A stretch of DNA of 64,000 nucleotides from Archaeoglobus sp. UBA230 (GCA_002507545.1 DAVR01000029.1:1-64000); one strand, 5' to 3'; numbered from the stretch's first letter, positions 35,204 to 45,100 are shown. The notes: generated by a model not told the origin, from the sequence alone. Program-made: numbers and translations.

Positions 35204-35915
35204 AATACTGAAGGTTGGCGGGTCTGTTATTACGGACAAGGACGAGGGTGCTTTTGAAAAACTTAATAGAGATGCTCTCAAAGAGGTGTGCAGAGCCATA
35301 TCTGAAAGTTGGGATGGTCTGATTGTCGTTCACGGTGCTGGCTCATTCGGTCACCCCCACGTGAAAAAGTATGGTCTGAACACTCTTGGAGCTTCAAAGG
35401 TTCATCTTGCATGTCTTCGCCTGAGTGAGCATTTCTGTTCCACCCTTGTGGAATTTGGAGTTGCAGCACTACCAATCCATCCCATGACCTTCTACACACG
35501 CACTTCAGACCTTGAGTGCAATGTGGAATACATCACGAGAGCCTTAAATTCTGGCTTCCTTCCGGTTCTCCATGGCGACGTCATTTTTGGTAAAGATGGC
35601 ATAGAGGTTCTTTCGGGGGATGACATCGTGATTCATTTGGCAGAATGCATCAAACCATCCCGAATCGGCTTCGCCACTGATGTTGACGGCGTATTGCTCA
35701 AGGGAAAGGTTGTTGAAAGGCTGGATATTGAGACTGTGGAAAGGATCGAGTATGAAGGGAGAGAGAAGACTGATGTAACGGGAGGAATGCTGAATAAAAT
35801 TCGGAAGGTTTTCAGCATGAACCACAGATGCGAGGTTTTCATCTTCAGAGGAGATTACAGTAATTTGAAGAGGTTTTTGAAGGGAGAAAAAGTGGGAACG
35901 GAGGTGGTTTTGTGA
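35190..35915 (+). CDS. ipk: Isopentenyl phosphate kinase
   Basis: 241 residues from TTG 35190, preceded by GGAAGGTG; GTG 35181 and TTG 35163 are longer alternatives that extend into mvk. I-L-K-V-G-G-S-V-I-T-D-K near the start, V-V-H-G-A-G-S-F-G-H with the catalytic His (about residue 51), and D-V-D-G-V fit IPK. It phosphorylates isopentenyl phosphate to IPP, the archaeal branch of the mevalonate pathway. Overlaps mvk and fni at its two ends. Confidence 0.9.
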   Translation: MRKIRILKVGGSVITDKDEGAFEKLNRDALKEVCRAISESWDGLIVVHGAGSFGHPHVKKYGLNTLGASKVHLACLRLSEHFCSTLVEFGVAALPIHPMTFYTRTSDLECNVEYITRALNSGFLPVLHGDVIFGKDGIEVLSGDDIVIHLAECIKPSRIGFATDVDGVLLKGKVVERLDIETVERIEYEGREKTDVTGGMLNKIRKVFSMNHRCEVFIFRGDYSNLKRFLKGEKVGTEVVL

Positions 35916-36955
35916 GCACATCAAAAAGGAAGATAGACCACATAAGAATCTGCCTCGAAGAAGGGGTCGAATCGGAGTATACCGGACTTGAGGACGTCAT
36001 GCTCATCCATAAAGCCTTACCTGAGGTAGATTACTCAAAGATAAAGACTGAGGTTGATTTTTTTGGCAAAAAACTGTCTTTTCCCTTCCTTATAGCTTCG
36101 ATGACTGGTGGACATCCAGAAACAAAGAGTATCAACGCGAATTTGGCTGAGGCTGTTGAGGAGATGGGAATAGGGATGGGTGTTGGAAGCCAGAGGGCGG
36201 CTATTGAGAATGAGGGTTTGGCTGATAGCTTTACGATTGTAAGAGAGAAGGCACCAAAAGCATTCATTTACGCTAACATAGGTGCACCTCAAGTTCTTGA
36301 GGAGGGTGTTGAGATTGTGGAGAAGGCTGTTGAGATGATAGACGCTGATGCTGTTGCTATCCACCTCAACTACCTTCAAGAGGCGATTCAGCCTGAAGGA
36401 GATGTGAATGCAGAAAAGTGCGTAGATGCAGTCAGAGAGGTGTGTAGAGATATCAAGGTGCCAGTGATAGCAAAGGAGACTGGAGCTGGGGTCAGCAGAG
36501 AGGTCGCGGTTATGCTCAGAGATGCCGGAGTTGCTGCAATAGATGTGGGAGGAAAGGGGGGGACGACATTCAGCGGGGTTGAGGTTTACAGAGTTGATGA
36601 TGAAATAAGCAGGGCTGTAGGCCTCGACTTTTGGGACTGGGGAATACCGACTGCATTCAGCATAGTTGACTGCAGGGGTATTCTTCCTCTCATTGCAACT
36701 GGCGGTATAAGAAATGGTATTGACGTTGCGAAATGTATTGTGCTCGGAGCTGAAGTCGCGAGCGCTGCCTTACCATTCCTCAGGGCAGCAGTTGAGGGTG
36801 TTGAAGCTGTAAAGGAGATCATCGAATACTTCAGGAAGGGGCTGAAAACGGCAATGTTTTTAACTGGTTGCAGAGATACTGACGATCTGAAGAGGGCACC
36901 TGTGTTCATCAGTGGATGGCTGAGAGAGTGGATTAGGTTTCGAGAAGGGAGGTAG
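35912..36955 (+). CDS. fni: Isopentenyl-diphosphate delta-isomerase, type 2 (FMN)
   Basis: 347 residues from GTG 35912. S-K-R-K-I-D-H-I-R-I at the N-terminus, A-S-M-T-G-G-H near residue 64, the substrate-binding H-L-N-Y-L-Q-E-A-I-Q-P-E-G-D and G-K-G-G-T-T match type 2 isomerase. It interconverts IPP and DMAPP using reduced FMN. GTG overlaps the ipk stop codon; ends 1 nt before the prenyl synthase gene. Confidence 0.95.
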   Translation: MSTSKRKIDHIRICLEEGVESEYTGLEDVMLIHKALPEVDYSKIKTEVDFFGKKLSFPFLIASMTGGHPETKSINANLAEAVEEMGIGMGVGSQRAAIENEGLADSFTIVREKAPKAFIYANIGAPQVLEEGVEIVEKAVEMIDADAVAIHLNYLQEAIQPEGDVNAEKCVDAVREVCRDIKVPVIAKETGAGVSREVAVMLRDAGVAAIDVGGKGGTTFSGVEVYRVDDEISRAVGLDFWDWGIPTAFSIVDCRGILPLIATGGIRNGIDVAKCIVLGAEVASAALPFLRAAVEGVEAVKEIIEYFRKGLKTAMFLTGCRDTDDLKRAPVFISGWLREWIRFREGR

Positions 36956-36956
36956 C

Positions 36957-37910
36957 ATGCTGAAGGATGAAATTGAAAAAAGGGCTGAGATAATTAATAG
37001 AGCAATCGAGAGATTCTTGCCCGAGATGGAGCCTGAAGGACTCTACTCTGCAGCAAGACATCTAATTAAAGCTGGAGGAAAAAGGTTGAGGCCAGTTATA
37101 AGCCTCCTTATTGCCGAGGCTCTTGGTAAAGACTATAAGAGAATTATTCCAGCTGCCGTTAGCGTTGAGACTGTGCACAACTTCACACTCGTCCATGATG
37201 ATATAATGGACAGGGATGAAATGAGGCGAGGAGTTCCGACTGTTCACAGGGTTTACGGAGAGGCTACCGCAATTCTTGCAGGTGATACCCTCTTTGCCGA
37301 AGCTTTCAAACTGCTGACGAAATGTGATACTGAACCAGAAAACATCGTAAAGGCTGTTGAAACTCTCTCCAATGTGTGCATTAAAATCTGTGAGGGGCAA
37401 TATATGGACATGAGCTTTGAGAGCAGGGATGTGATTTCTGAAGAAGAGTATCTTGAAATGGTCAAGCTCAAAACTGGCGTTCTTATAGCAGCCTCATCCT
37501 CTCTACCTGCCATTCTGCTGGGTGAAGATGAAGATGTCGTGAACAGCCTTTGGGAGTATGGGATCCTGAGTGGAATAGCTTTTCAGATACACGACGATGT
37601 TCTCGACCTAACCGAAAATACGGGGAAGGACTGGGGAAGTGACCTGCTCAAAGGAAAGAAAACCTTAATCGTGATAAAGGCCTTTGAGGATGGTGTTAAG
37701 CTAAATACGTTCGGCAAGCAGGTTGCAAGCGAAGAAGAGATTAGATACGACATTGAAAAGCTCAAGAAATGTGGAGCTATTGACTATGCTGTAATAAGAG
37801 CAAGGGAGTATGCGGAACAGGCAAAGGAGAGATTGACGATACTGCCAGAAAGTGACGCAAGAGAAGTGTTGATTGAGCTTACCGATTACCTTGTTAGAAG
37901 AAAAAAGTAG
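36957..37910 (+). CDS. idsA: Geranylgeranyl diphosphate synthase-type prenyltransferase
   Basis: 317 residues. The first aspartate-rich motif is D-D-I-M-D (about 81-85) and the second D-D-V-L-D (about 211-215). K-R-L-R-P, V-E-T-V-H and G-Q-Y-M-D are also conserved. It builds GPP, FPP or GGPP from IPP and DMAPP for ether lipids; chain length is not settled by sequence alone. Last gene of the operon. Confidence 0.92.
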   Translation: MLKDEIEKRAEIINRAIERFLPEMEPEGLYSAARHLIKAGGKRLRPVISLLIAEALGKDYKRIIPAAVSVETVHNFTLVHDDIMDRDEMRRGVPTVHRVYGEATAILAGDTLFAEAFKLLTKCDTEPENIVKAVETLSNVCIKICEGQYMDMSFESRDVISEEEYLEMVKLKTGVLIAASSSLPAILLGEDEDVVNSLWEYGILSGIAFQIHDDVLDLTENTGKDWGSDLLKGKKTLIVIKAFEDGVKLNTFGKQVASEEEIRYDIEKLKKCGAIDYAVIRAREYAEQAKERLTILPESDAREVLIELTDYLVRRKK

Positions 37911-37959
37911 CGACAAAAATTTATATGGGTTAAATTGAAATTTAAAAAGGTGAGAGAAA

Positions 37960-38199
37960 ATGTACGTTCCTGCGAGGAGTCTGGCGAGAAAGTCCGTAGT
38001 CCTTACAGATGGTACCGTTGTTGGAACGCTTTACAACATCACTGTTGATTTCAAAACTGGGAGCATCGTAAATCTGCTTGTAAAGCCACAGAATGAAGTT
38101 CCTGAGTTTAAGAAGGAGGAAGGGCTGTATATAATCCCCTTTGAGTGTGTGAGGTCTTTAAAGGATTTCATAGTAGTTGACAGAAGAAGAGTCAGATGA
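37960..38199 (+). CDS. PRC-barrel domain protein
   Basis: 79 residues, a single PRC-barrel (A-R-K-S-V-V-L-T-D-G-T-V-V-G-T-L-Y near the start, then V-K-P). Such small barrels bind RNA or protein partners, and relatives act in rRNA processing and in cell division of archaea. ATG 37960 follows AAGGTGAG; TATA TTTATATG is at 37919-37926. Overlaps the DUF1614 gene by 4 nt. Confidence 0.85.
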   Translation: MYVPARSLARKSVVLTDGTVVGTLYNITVDFKTGSIVNLLVKPQNEVPEFKKEEGLYIIPFECVRSLKDFIVVDRRRVR

Positions 38200-38894
38200 G
38201 AGATTACCTATTTCCACCCCTTGTCCTCCCACTTTTCGTCCTACTCATAGTTCTCCCCTTCTTGCTTATCCTGTTCATATTTACTGGTACTGCAGTTTTT
38301 CAGATTGTTTTCGGTGTTGATGCGAATACGGCTTTAATGATATTTGCATTAATTTTATTCGGTAGCATTATCAATATCCCGATTTATGAAAAGGAGGGAA
38401 TTGTCTACGAGACAAGATATAGAGTATTCGGATTTATCTACGCGATCAGAAGAAGAGGAAAGATAGTTGTAGCGGTAAATCTGGGAGGATGTATTTTCCC
38501 GTCAATTCTCGCCATTAAGGCTTTATCAGACCTGCTCAAATATATGAGCACAGAATTCTGGCTTTTCATATTTGTTCTCACGTCTGTCGTTATATACTCC
38601 TTCGCTAAACCTGTGCCGGGTGTGGGAGTGGTCGTTCCAATGCTTATACCCCCACTAACAGCGGCATTCTTCAGCTTTATAGCCATCTCTTTGGCAAATC
38701 TACCCTTAATCTTGCTTCCAAAACTTGCATTTTCGACCGGTGTTCTTTCTGCACTTTTCGGTGCAGACATACTACACATGAAAGACTTGGACAGGATAGG
38801 TTCAGGAGTTGTAAGTATCGGAGGTGCAGGCACCTTTGACGGGATTTTCCTGACGGGTATTTTTGCAGTTATCTTCTCAGTTTTGCTTATTTAG
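38196..38894 (+). CDS. DUF1614 membrane protein
   Basis: 232 residues, with about six membrane helices (first at about 8-40). G-C-I-F-P-S and G-I-S-type polar patches (P-V-P-G-V-G-V, G-A-D-I-L-H, S-I-G-G-A-G-T-F-D-G-I-F) resemble DUF1614, a family of unknown function often found in archaea and methanogens. It follows the PRC-barrel gene with ATGA overlap. The 3' end overlaps the epimerase on the other strand by 18 nt. Confidence 0.8.
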   Translation: MRDYLFPPLVLPLFVLLIVLPFLLILFIFTGTAVFQIVFGVDANTALMIFALILFGSIINIPIYEKEGIVYETRYRVFGFIYAIRRRGKIVVAVNLGGCIFPSILAIKALSDLLKYMSTEFWLFIFVLTSVVIYSFAKPVPGVGVVVPMLIPPLTAAFFSFIAISLANLPLILLPKLAFSTGVLSALFGADILHMKDLDRIGSGVVSIGGAGTFDGIFLTGIFAVIFSVLLI

Positions 38895-39794
38895 CTCTTC
38901 AATCAAATCCCTTACCGCCATCCTCACTGCCTCCTCGCTGCTGTATTTAGGTCTCCATCCGATTTTTTTCAGTCTCTCTATGCTCAGCAGCATAACTGGC
39001 ACATCCCCTTTCCACCCCCTGTCACCTCCCGTAAAACGGAACTTGGGGTTCAAATCCAGTTCCTCGCAGACAATCTCCGCGATTCTTCTGACCTTAACCT
39101 GATCCTCACTGCCTATGTTGAATATGTTGACCCTTTCATTAGCTTTCAGACCTGCAAACATAGCATCAACGCAGTCACTAATGTAGATATAGGATTTATT
39201 CTGCTCACCATTTCCGAGAATCTCAAGCTCCTTCGGATTTTTCCTTAGTTTCATCATAAAATCGTAGATAACCCCATGCGTGCTTCTTCTGCCGATCACG
39301 TTGGCAAATCTATATATCCACGCCTGCATGTCGAAGGTGTGACAATACGACTCGATTAAAGCCTCACAAGCGAGCTTTGAAGCTCCGTAGAGGCTTATCG
39401 GGTGGGTGGGATAATCTTCAGGAGTGGGAATGACCTTTGCTTCTCCATAAACAGTAGAGGTGGATGTGAATATTATTCTGCTCACCTTAGTTTTCCTCAT
39501 AGATTCAAGAAGTCTGTATGTAGCGAGAATGTTATTTCTGTAAATCTCATCTGGATTTTCTGCACCAATTCTAACATTAGGATTTGCTGCAATGTGCCAG
39601 ACCTCTTCTGCACCGCTAATATACTCTGTAACTTCCTCAGAAGATATATCAGCTTTAACAATTTTTGCCTCCGGATTGACAAACTCCTCTTTCCCACTGG
39701 AAAAGTTGTCTATAACTATTATCTCATCGGATTCTATCAGCTTATCAACCACATGACTGCCGATGAAGCCTGCTCCTCCCGTTACCACTATCAT
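38877..39794 (-). CDS. NAD-dependent sugar epimerase/dehydratase (GalE-like)
   Basis: 305 residues, extended short-chain dehydrogenase: G-G-A-G-F-I-G (residues 6-12) for NAD, S-T-S-T-V-Y-G with the catalytic Ser region, and Y-G-A-S-K (Tyr/Lys pair, about 134-138). Likely UDP-glucose 4-epimerase or a related nucleotide-sugar enzyme for glycoprotein or envelope glycans. Single gene with its own start near 39794. Confidence 0.88.
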   Translation of the reverse strand: MIVVTGGAGFIGSHVVDKLIESDEIIVIDNFSSGKEEFVNPEAKIVKADISSEEVTEYISGAEEVWHIAANPNVRIGAENPDEIYRNNILATYRLLESMRKTKVSRIIFTSTSTVYGEAKVIPTPEDYPTHPISLYGASKLACEALIESYCHTFDMQAWIYRFANVIGRRSTHGVIYDFMMKLRKNPKELEILGNGEQNKSYIYISDCVDAMFAGLKANERVNIFNIGSEDQVKVRRIAEIVCEELDLNPKFRFTGGDRGWKGDVPVMLLSIERLKKIGWRPKYSSEEAVRMAVRDLIEELNKQN

Positions 39795-39854
39795 TGGGAA
39801 AGATTTTAAAATGAGTAGTTATATACTTTTTCTGCACACGCCAGTGAGGTGATA

Positions 39855-40082
39855 GTGGTGCTTCCAAACCAGATGGTAAAGTCAATGATAGGAAAAATAA
39901 TTAAGGTTGAAATGAAAGGCGAAGAGAGCCAGTTGGTTGGCAGGCTTGAGGGGGTAGATGACTACATGAACCTCTATCTCACAAATGCAATGGAATACAA
40001 AGGAGAAGAGAAAGTTAGAAACTTAGGTGAAATAGTGCTTAGAGGAAACAACGTTGTGTTGATTCAACCACAAGAAGAATGA
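39855..40082 (+). CDS. Sm-like protein, Sm2 type
   Basis: 75 residues with the Sm1 motif (K-I-I-K-V-E-M-K, G-R-L-E-G-V-D-D-Y-M-N-L) and the Sm2 motif (I-V-L-R-G-N-N-V-V). The protein M-V-L-P-N-Q-M-V-K closely resembles the Sm2 protein of A. fulgidus, which favours GTG 39855 (GTG 39849 and 39858 are alternatives). Sm proteins make ring oligomers that bind U-rich RNA. The stop overlaps the ATG of the next gene. Confidence 0.9.
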   Translation: MVLPNQMVKSMIGKIIKVEMKGEESQLVGRLEGVDDYMNLYLTNAMEYKGEEKVRNLGEIVLRGNNVVLIQPQEE

Positions 40083-40465
40083 CAGACTTTCAGATAACAG
40101 ACACAAGGGAGGAAATCCTGAAAATACTCGAGGAAAGAGGAGCTGTTCTACAGAAGGATTTGTGGAAGGAGCTGAATATTGATAGCAGCAAATGCTCCAG
40201 AATTTTAAGAAAGCTGGAGAAAGAGGGGCTGATAAGGAGAGTCGAAGTTGTCGTTGATGGAGTTAAGACCTTCAAGATAATTCCTGCTGGTGCAGAAGAG
40301 GAAGTGGAAGAGGAGGAGGAACTTGATCTCAAGGCAGTATTAAGCAGAATGGAGGAGGTTGCAAGACTTCCACCTTGCTTTGCCTGTATTGAAACTGACT
40401 GTGAGGCTGAGAAATGTTTGAAGCTTGAGGTGTGGTTTTTGGGGAGATGCAGAATGTTGAGTTAG
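40079..40465 (+). CDS. Winged-helix regulator with a C-terminal Cys cluster
   Basis: 128 residues. A winged helix (about residues 8-65: D-L-W-K-E-L-N, S-K-C-S-R-I-L-R-K-L-E-K-E-G-L-I-R-R) is followed by a Glu-rich linker (about 73-82) and a Cys-rich end with C-F-A-C, then C and C at 4-residue spacings and one further Cys (about 100-124). The Cys pattern CX2CX4CX4C could bind an Fe-S cluster or zinc, suggesting a redox- or metal-sensing regulator. Translationally coupled (ATGA) to the Sm gene; function unproven. Confidence 0.75.
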   Translation: MTDFQITDTREEILKILEERGAVLQKDLWKELNIDSSKCSRILRKLEKEGLIRRVEVVVDGVKTFKIIPAGAEEEVEEEEELDLKAVLSRMEEVARLPPCFACIETDCEAEKCLKLEVWFLGRCRMLS

Positions 40466-40498
40466 ATATTTTAATATGTTTGAACTATTTGGTTAGGA

Positions 40499-42364
40499 AT
40501 GAGTGACGAAATTGCTGAACTCCTCGGTGGCTTGGAATTCGAATCAACGAAGGAGGTTACTGTCCCAGAAAGGTTGATAGACCAGGTTATAGGCCAGGAT
40601 CATGCAGTGGAGGCTATTAGAAAAGCTGCAGTTCAAAAAAGACATGTCATGCTCATAGGCTCACCCGGAACGGGCAAATCTATGCTTGCAAAGGCAATGG
40701 CAGAACTTTTGCCCAAAGAGGAACTTGAAGACATACTCGTTTATCCCAACCCGCAAGACCCAAACCAGCCGAGAATAAGACTCGTTCCTGCGGGCAAAGG
40801 GCGGGAAATCGTTGAAGCCTACAAAGAAGAGGCGATGAAAAAGGTTCAGGCGAGAAACTTTATTATATTTACGCTCGTCTTCCTTGTTGTAGGATACACA
40901 ATTCTGATAGACATTAAAAACCTGATCTGGGGCATAATCGCCGCAGTCCTAATTCTCATGCTCTCCCGGTACTTCATGCCGAGGGAGGACAGAAACATTC
41001 CCAAGTTACTTGTTGACAACTCCGAGAAAACAACTGCTCCCTTTGAAGATGCTACTGGAGCTCACGCTGGGGCATTGTTTGGTGACGTCAGGCACGATCC
41101 ATTCCAGAGCGGTGGTTTGGAGACTCCCGCTCATGAAAGAGTTGAGGCGGGAGCAATTCACAGAGCACATAAAGGTGTGCTTTATATTGACGAAATAAAC
41201 ACGCTCACTATTGAATCCCAGCAGAAATTGCTCACGGCTTTACAGGACAAAAAGTTCCCCATTACTGGACAGAGTGAAAGAAGCAGTGGAGCGATGGTGA
41301 GGACTGAACCTGTGCCATGCGATTTTGTTCTGGTTGCTGCAGGAAATCTTGATGCTCTCATGGGTATGCATCCCGCCCTGAGGAGCAGAATCGAGGGTTA
41401 CGGTTATGAGATTTATATGAACGACACAATGCCCGATACGGAAGAAAATAGGAAGAAGCTGGTTAGATTCGTTGCTCAGGAAGTTGTGAAGGACGGCAAG
41501 ATTCCACACTTCGACAAATACGCGGTAGCGGAAATAATCAAGGAGGCGAGGAGGAGAGCGGGAAGAAGAAACCATCTAACCCTCAGGCTAAGAGAGCTTG
41601 GTGGGTTAGTGAGGACTGCGGGAGATATAGCGAAAAGTGAGGGATCGGATATTGTCAGGCTGGAGCATGTCCTGATGGCCAAGAAAATTGCCAAAACTAT
41701 AGAGGAGCAACTTGCTGATAAGTACATCGAAAGGAGGAAGGACTACAAGCTGTTCCTGACTGAAGGTTACGAGGTTGGAAGGGTTAATGGACTGGCGGTA
41801 ATTGGAGAGTCTGCGGGCATCGTGCTGCCCATAATCGCCGAGGTTACGCCAGCAATGAGCAAATCCGAAGGAAAAGTTATAGCCACCGGAAGACTCCAGG
41901 AGATTGCGAGAGAGGCGGTGATGAACGTTTCGGCTATAATCAAGAAATACACTGGAAGGGACATTTCAAGTATGGATGTCCACATTCAATTTGTTGGAAC
42001 CTACGAAGGCGTTGAAGGAGATTCAGCAAGTATAAGCGTTGCAACCGCCGTTATTTCGGCAATTGAAGGGATTCCGATTGATCAGTCAGTTGCCATGACT
42101 GGCAGTCTTTCAGTCAAGGGCGAAGTTCTGCCTGTAGGCGGGGTTACGCAGAAAATTGAGGCAGCGATTCAGGCGGGACTGAAGAAGGTGGTAATTCCCA
42201 GAGATAACCTCGACGATGTTCTGCTCGATGCGGAGCACGAGGGTAAGATAGAGGTTATACCCGTTTCGAGGATAGATGAAGTTCTTGAGCACGTGCTTGT
42301 TGAGGGTGAGAAGAAGGAGAAGCTGATAAACAAGTTCAGAGAACTTGCACTTGCGGTAGCGTGA
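40499..42364 (+). CDS. lon: Membrane-anchored ATP-dependent protease LonB
   Basis: 621 residues. AAA+ domain with Walker A G-S-P-G-T-G-K-S at about 54-61 and Walker B Y-I-D-E-I-N; a two-helix membrane hairpin inserted at about 123-160 anchors it to the inner face of the membrane; the C-terminal protease domain has catalytic Ser509 and Lys552 by count. It degrades misfolded and regulatory proteins. The start is the ATG at 40499. The residue numbers match those known for the A. fulgidus enzyme. Confidence 0.95.
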   Translation: MSDEIAELLGGLEFESTKEVTVPERLIDQVIGQDHAVEAIRKAAVQKRHVMLIGSPGTGKSMLAKAMAELLPKEELEDILVYPNPQDPNQPRIRLVPAGKGREIVEAYKEEAMKKVQARNFIIFTLVFLVVGYTILIDIKNLIWGIIAAVLILMLSRYFMPREDRNIPKLLVDNSEKTTAPFEDATGAHAGALFGDVRHDPFQSGGLETPAHERVEAGAIHRAHKGVLYIDEINTLTIESQQKLLTALQDKKFPITGQSERSSGAMVRTEPVPCDFVLVAAGNLDALMGMHPALRSRIEGYGYEIYMNDTMPDTEENRKKLVRFVAQEVVKDGKIPHFDKYAVAEIIKEARRRAGRRNHLTLRLRELGGLVRTAGDIAKSEGSDIVRLEHVLMAKKIAKTIEEQLADKYIERRKDYKLFLTEGYEVGRVNGLAVIGESAGIVLPIIAEVTPAMSKSEGKVIATGRLQEIAREAVMNVSAIIKKYTGRDISSMDVHIQFVGTYEGVEGDSASISVATAVISAIEGIPIDQSVAMTGSLSVKGEVLPVGGVTQKIEAAIQAGLKKVVIPRDNLDDVLLDAEHEGKIEVIPVSRIDEVLEHVLVEGEKKEKLINKFRELALAVA

Positions 42365-42892
42365 CTATTTTTCTACCACAATCAATTTTCCAAAACCTTC
42401 TTTTATATCTGCTTTAATTTCCTGGCCCTCAAAAACCTTTTCCAGAAAGACCTTGACGAACCTTTTAATTTTCAGATCATTGAGGATTAGAGTGTAAATT
42501 CCCCTCTTCTCTTCTTTAATCTCATACCAGTTTGCCTTCTCAACATAACGCAGAATCTTCTCCACGGTGTCCAGCCCCTTCATTTTGTACTGCAACGCGT
42601 GGCTCAGCCCAATCTCCTCCATTTGCTTCCAGAAATCATTGCTGTCAACTCTCTCAAGCTCGTTGAATATAACCCTCCAATGCTCGATGTCAAGAATCAT
42701 ATGCTGCCTCTTCGCCAGATAATCAATCCAAGCTTTAAGAGATTCAGTATCAACTCCAGTCTGGTAAATCTCATACCCCAAATCAATCAGATCTCTAATA
42801 AGCTCGCTTGTACCCTTTCTCGTTTTATCCTTCAACCTCTCAAGTTTCTCCTTCGATTCATCATCAATTGATATACTCAATCTTTCAACCAT
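42365..42892 (-). CDS. Ribbon-helix-helix protein, possible regulator of acs-satP
   Basis: 175 residues. The first about 45 residues are a ribbon-helix-helix: a beta strand (E-R-L-S-I-S-I-D-D) then two helices (E-K-L-E-R-L-K, T-S-E-L-I-R-D-L-I). The rest is helical with Trp and Tyr residues and could sense a ligand. It starts 228 bp from the divergent acs gene, which makes acs-satP a natural target, but this is inference. Convergent 3' end directly abuts LonB. Confidence 0.7.
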   Translation of the reverse strand: MVERLSISIDDESKEKLERLKDKTRKGTSELIRDLIDLGYEIYQTGVDTESLKAWIDYLAKRQHMILDIEHWRVIFNELERVDSNDFWKQMEEIGLSHALQYKMKGLDTVEKILRYVEKANWYEIKEEKRGIYTLILNDLKIKRFVKVFLEKVFEGQEIKADIKEGFGKLIVVEK

Positions 42893-43120
42893 TTGATTTT
42901 TTTGTAAAAATCTTGTTAATTAGTTTTTCGATATGCAAATTGCAGAGCAGTAATATTCTTGCACAACTACAGGCAAGTTTACGTATAATTATTATCCAGA
43001 TACAGGCTGGAAAACAGTCAACTGCAATCTTACGATTGATTTGGCTATTTTTTAACATCCTTATTTGTTAATCATAAATAAATTTAAATATTGATAATTT
43101 AACCAGTTACTGGTGGTGTT
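42893..43120. promoter_or_regulatory. Divergent promoter region of the RHH gene and acs
   Basis: 228 bp of A/T-rich DNA. TTTAAATA at 43083-43090 suits acs, with the transcript starting near 43110 just upstream of its GGTGGTG site. CTTGC (42958-42962) and GCAAG (42973-42977) form a small inverted repeat that could be an operator for the RHH protein; this is weak on its own. A second A/T patch near 42893 should serve the leftward gene. Confidence 0.4.
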
Positions 43121-45100
43121 ATGGAGACAATTCAGAGTTTGCTCCGTGAGGGGAGGGTATTTTACCCTCCAAAGGAGCTCGTAGAGAACTCAAACATCAA
43201 GCGTTTCATGGATAAAATTGGAGTTAAAGACGAGGACGAGTTAAGAAAGAGGGCTCTGGAAAATCCAGAATGGTTCTGGAGCGAAATGGCAAAGGAAGTC
43301 GGAATAGAGTGGTTTGAGGAGCCCAAGAAAGTTCTGGAGTGGAACCCGCCCTATGTAAAGTGGTTTGTAGGGGCTAAGTATAACATAGTGCATGATGCGG
43401 TTGACAAGCAGGCGAAGTTGAGAGGTGATAAGATTGCATACATCTGGGAGGGTGAGCCGGGAGATGTGAGAAAGATAACATACGCCGAGCTCTACAGAGA
43501 AGTTAACAGGTTTGCCAATGCATTGAAGGAGCTTGGAGTTAAGAAGGGAGACAGAGTCTCAATATGGCTGCCGATGATTCCCGAACTGCCCATAGCCATG
43601 TTAGCATGTGCAAAGATTGGGGCGATTCATTCAGTCGTTTTCTCAGGTTTCAGTGAAAAAGCCTTGCTGGACAGAATTCAGGACGCTGAGGCTAAGATTC
43701 TCATTACTGCCGATGGCTTCTATAGGGGAGGTAATGTTGTTGAGTTGAAGAACCGGGCTGATACCATTCTCAGCCAAGCACCAAGTATGGAACATGTTAT
43801 TGTATACAAGAGATGTGGGAACAGCACAAACATGCAGGAAGGTAGAGATGTCTGGTGGGATGAAATTACGGAAGAGCATAGTGACAAGTGTGAGACTGAG
43901 GTGATGGACGCAAACGACCTGCTGTTCATCCTCTACACGTCAGGAACGACAGGAAAGCCGAAGGGAGTTATGCACGCCCATGGGGGGTATGCAGTGGGCG
44001 TTGCCTCAACATTGAAGATGATTTTCGACATCAAGGAGGACGACATCTGGTGGTGTTCTGCCGACATAGGCTGGATTACCGGGCATAGTTACATAGTTTA
44101 TGCCCCCCTCATCCTCGGGGCCACATCCATAATGTACGAGGGTGCTCCGCTGTATCCAAAGCCCGACAGGTGGTGGGAGATCATAGAGAAGTATAGTGTT
44201 ACTGTATTCTACACCGCCCCAACCGCAATCAGGATGTTCATGCGTCTTGGAGAGAAGTGGCCTCAGCAGCATGATCTGAGCAGTTTAAGACTTCTCGGAA
44301 CTGTTGGTGAACCAATAAATCCAGAAGCGTGGGTGTGGTATTACAAGTACATCGGAAACGAGAGATGTCAGATAATGGACACGTGGTGGCAGACGGAGAC
44401 GGGGATGCAACTTATATCACCTCTGCCAACAACCCCACTGAAGCCCGGTTCAGCAACAAAGCCGTTTCCAGGGGTTGAAGCGGACGTCTTTACTCCAGAA
44501 GGCGAGTCACTCTACAAGAAGAATACAGGCGGGTATCTCGTGCTGAAGAGGCCATGGCCAGCCATGCTTCGTGGGCTATGGAGGGCTGAGGAGAGATACA
44601 TAAAAACTTACTGGAGCACTTACAGGGATATTTACTTCACCGGAGATGCTGCGAGAGTTGACGAAGACGGCTACTTCTGGATACAGGGAAGACTGGATGA
44701 CGTCTTGAATGTATCTGGGCACAGGATTGGCAACAGCGAGGTTGAGTCTGCTTTGGTCAGCCATCCAGCAGTGAGTGAGGCTGCTGTTGTTGGCAAATCA
44801 CATGAGGTAAAGGGAGAGGCGATAGTTGCGTTTGTGATTCTCAAAGAAGGACACAAACCATCTGAGGAGCTAAAGGAGGAGCTTAGGGAGCACGTTGCTA
44901 AGGAGATCGGGAAAATTGCTCGCCCAGATGAAATTTACTTCGTTCCAGATTTACCAAAGACGAGGAGTGGCAAGATAATGAGGAGAGTTTGCAGAGCTGT
45001 CATGCTGGGTAAGGACCCAGGAGACATCTCGACGCTCGCAAATCCAGAAGCTGTGGAGATTGTTAAGAAAATTGTCACGGGAGATGAGTACTACGGGTGA
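43121..45100 (+). CDS. acs: Acetyl-CoA synthetase, AMP-forming
   Basis: 659 residues. [11 protein letters not shown] is the ATP loop (about residue 270), Y-F-T-G-D-A-A follows, and R-S-G-K-I-M-R-R near residue 620 holds the catalytic lysine. S-V-V-F-S-G-F and W-W-Q-T-E-T-G are typical of the acetate-specific enzyme. It uses ATP to join acetate to CoA, and the transporter gene downstream fits acetate uptake. Start ATG 43121 after GGTGGTG. Confidence 0.95.
   Translation: METIQSLLREGRVFYPPKELVENSNIKRFMDKIGVKDEDELRKRALENPEWFWSEMAKEVGIEWFEEPKKVLEWNPPYVKWFVGAKYNIVHDAVDKQAKLRGDKIAYIWEGEPGDVRKITYAELYREVNRFANALKELGVKKGDRVSIWLPMIPELPIAMLACAKIGAIHSVVFSGFSEKALLDRIQDAEAKILITADGFYRGGNVVELKNRADTILSQAPSMEHVIVYKRCGNSTNMQEGRDVWWDEITEEHSDKCETEVMDANDLLFILYTSGTTGKPKGVMHAHGGYAVGVASTLKMIFDIKEDDIWWCSADIGWITGHSYIVYAPLILGATSIMYEGAPLYPKPDRWWEIIEKYSVTVFYTAPTAIRMFMRLGEKWPQQHDLSSLRLLGTVGEPINPEAWVWYYKYIGNERCQIMDTWWQTETGMQLISPLPTTPLKPGSATKPFPGVEADVFTPEGESLYKKNTGGYLVLKRPWPAMLRGLWRAEERYIKTYWSTYRDIYFTGDAARVDEDGYFWIQGRLDDVLNVSGHRIGNSEVESALVSHPAVSEAAVVGKSHEVKGEAIVAFVILKEGHKPSEELKEELREHVAKEIGKIARPDEIYFVPDLPKTRSGKIMRRVCRAVMLGKDPGDISTLANPEAVEIVKKIVTGDEYYG

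Noticed and set aside
42808-43071. Plus-strand ORF in the RHH-acs intergenic space
   Set aside because: A/T-rich, overlaps the RHH start on the other strand and has no ribosome site.
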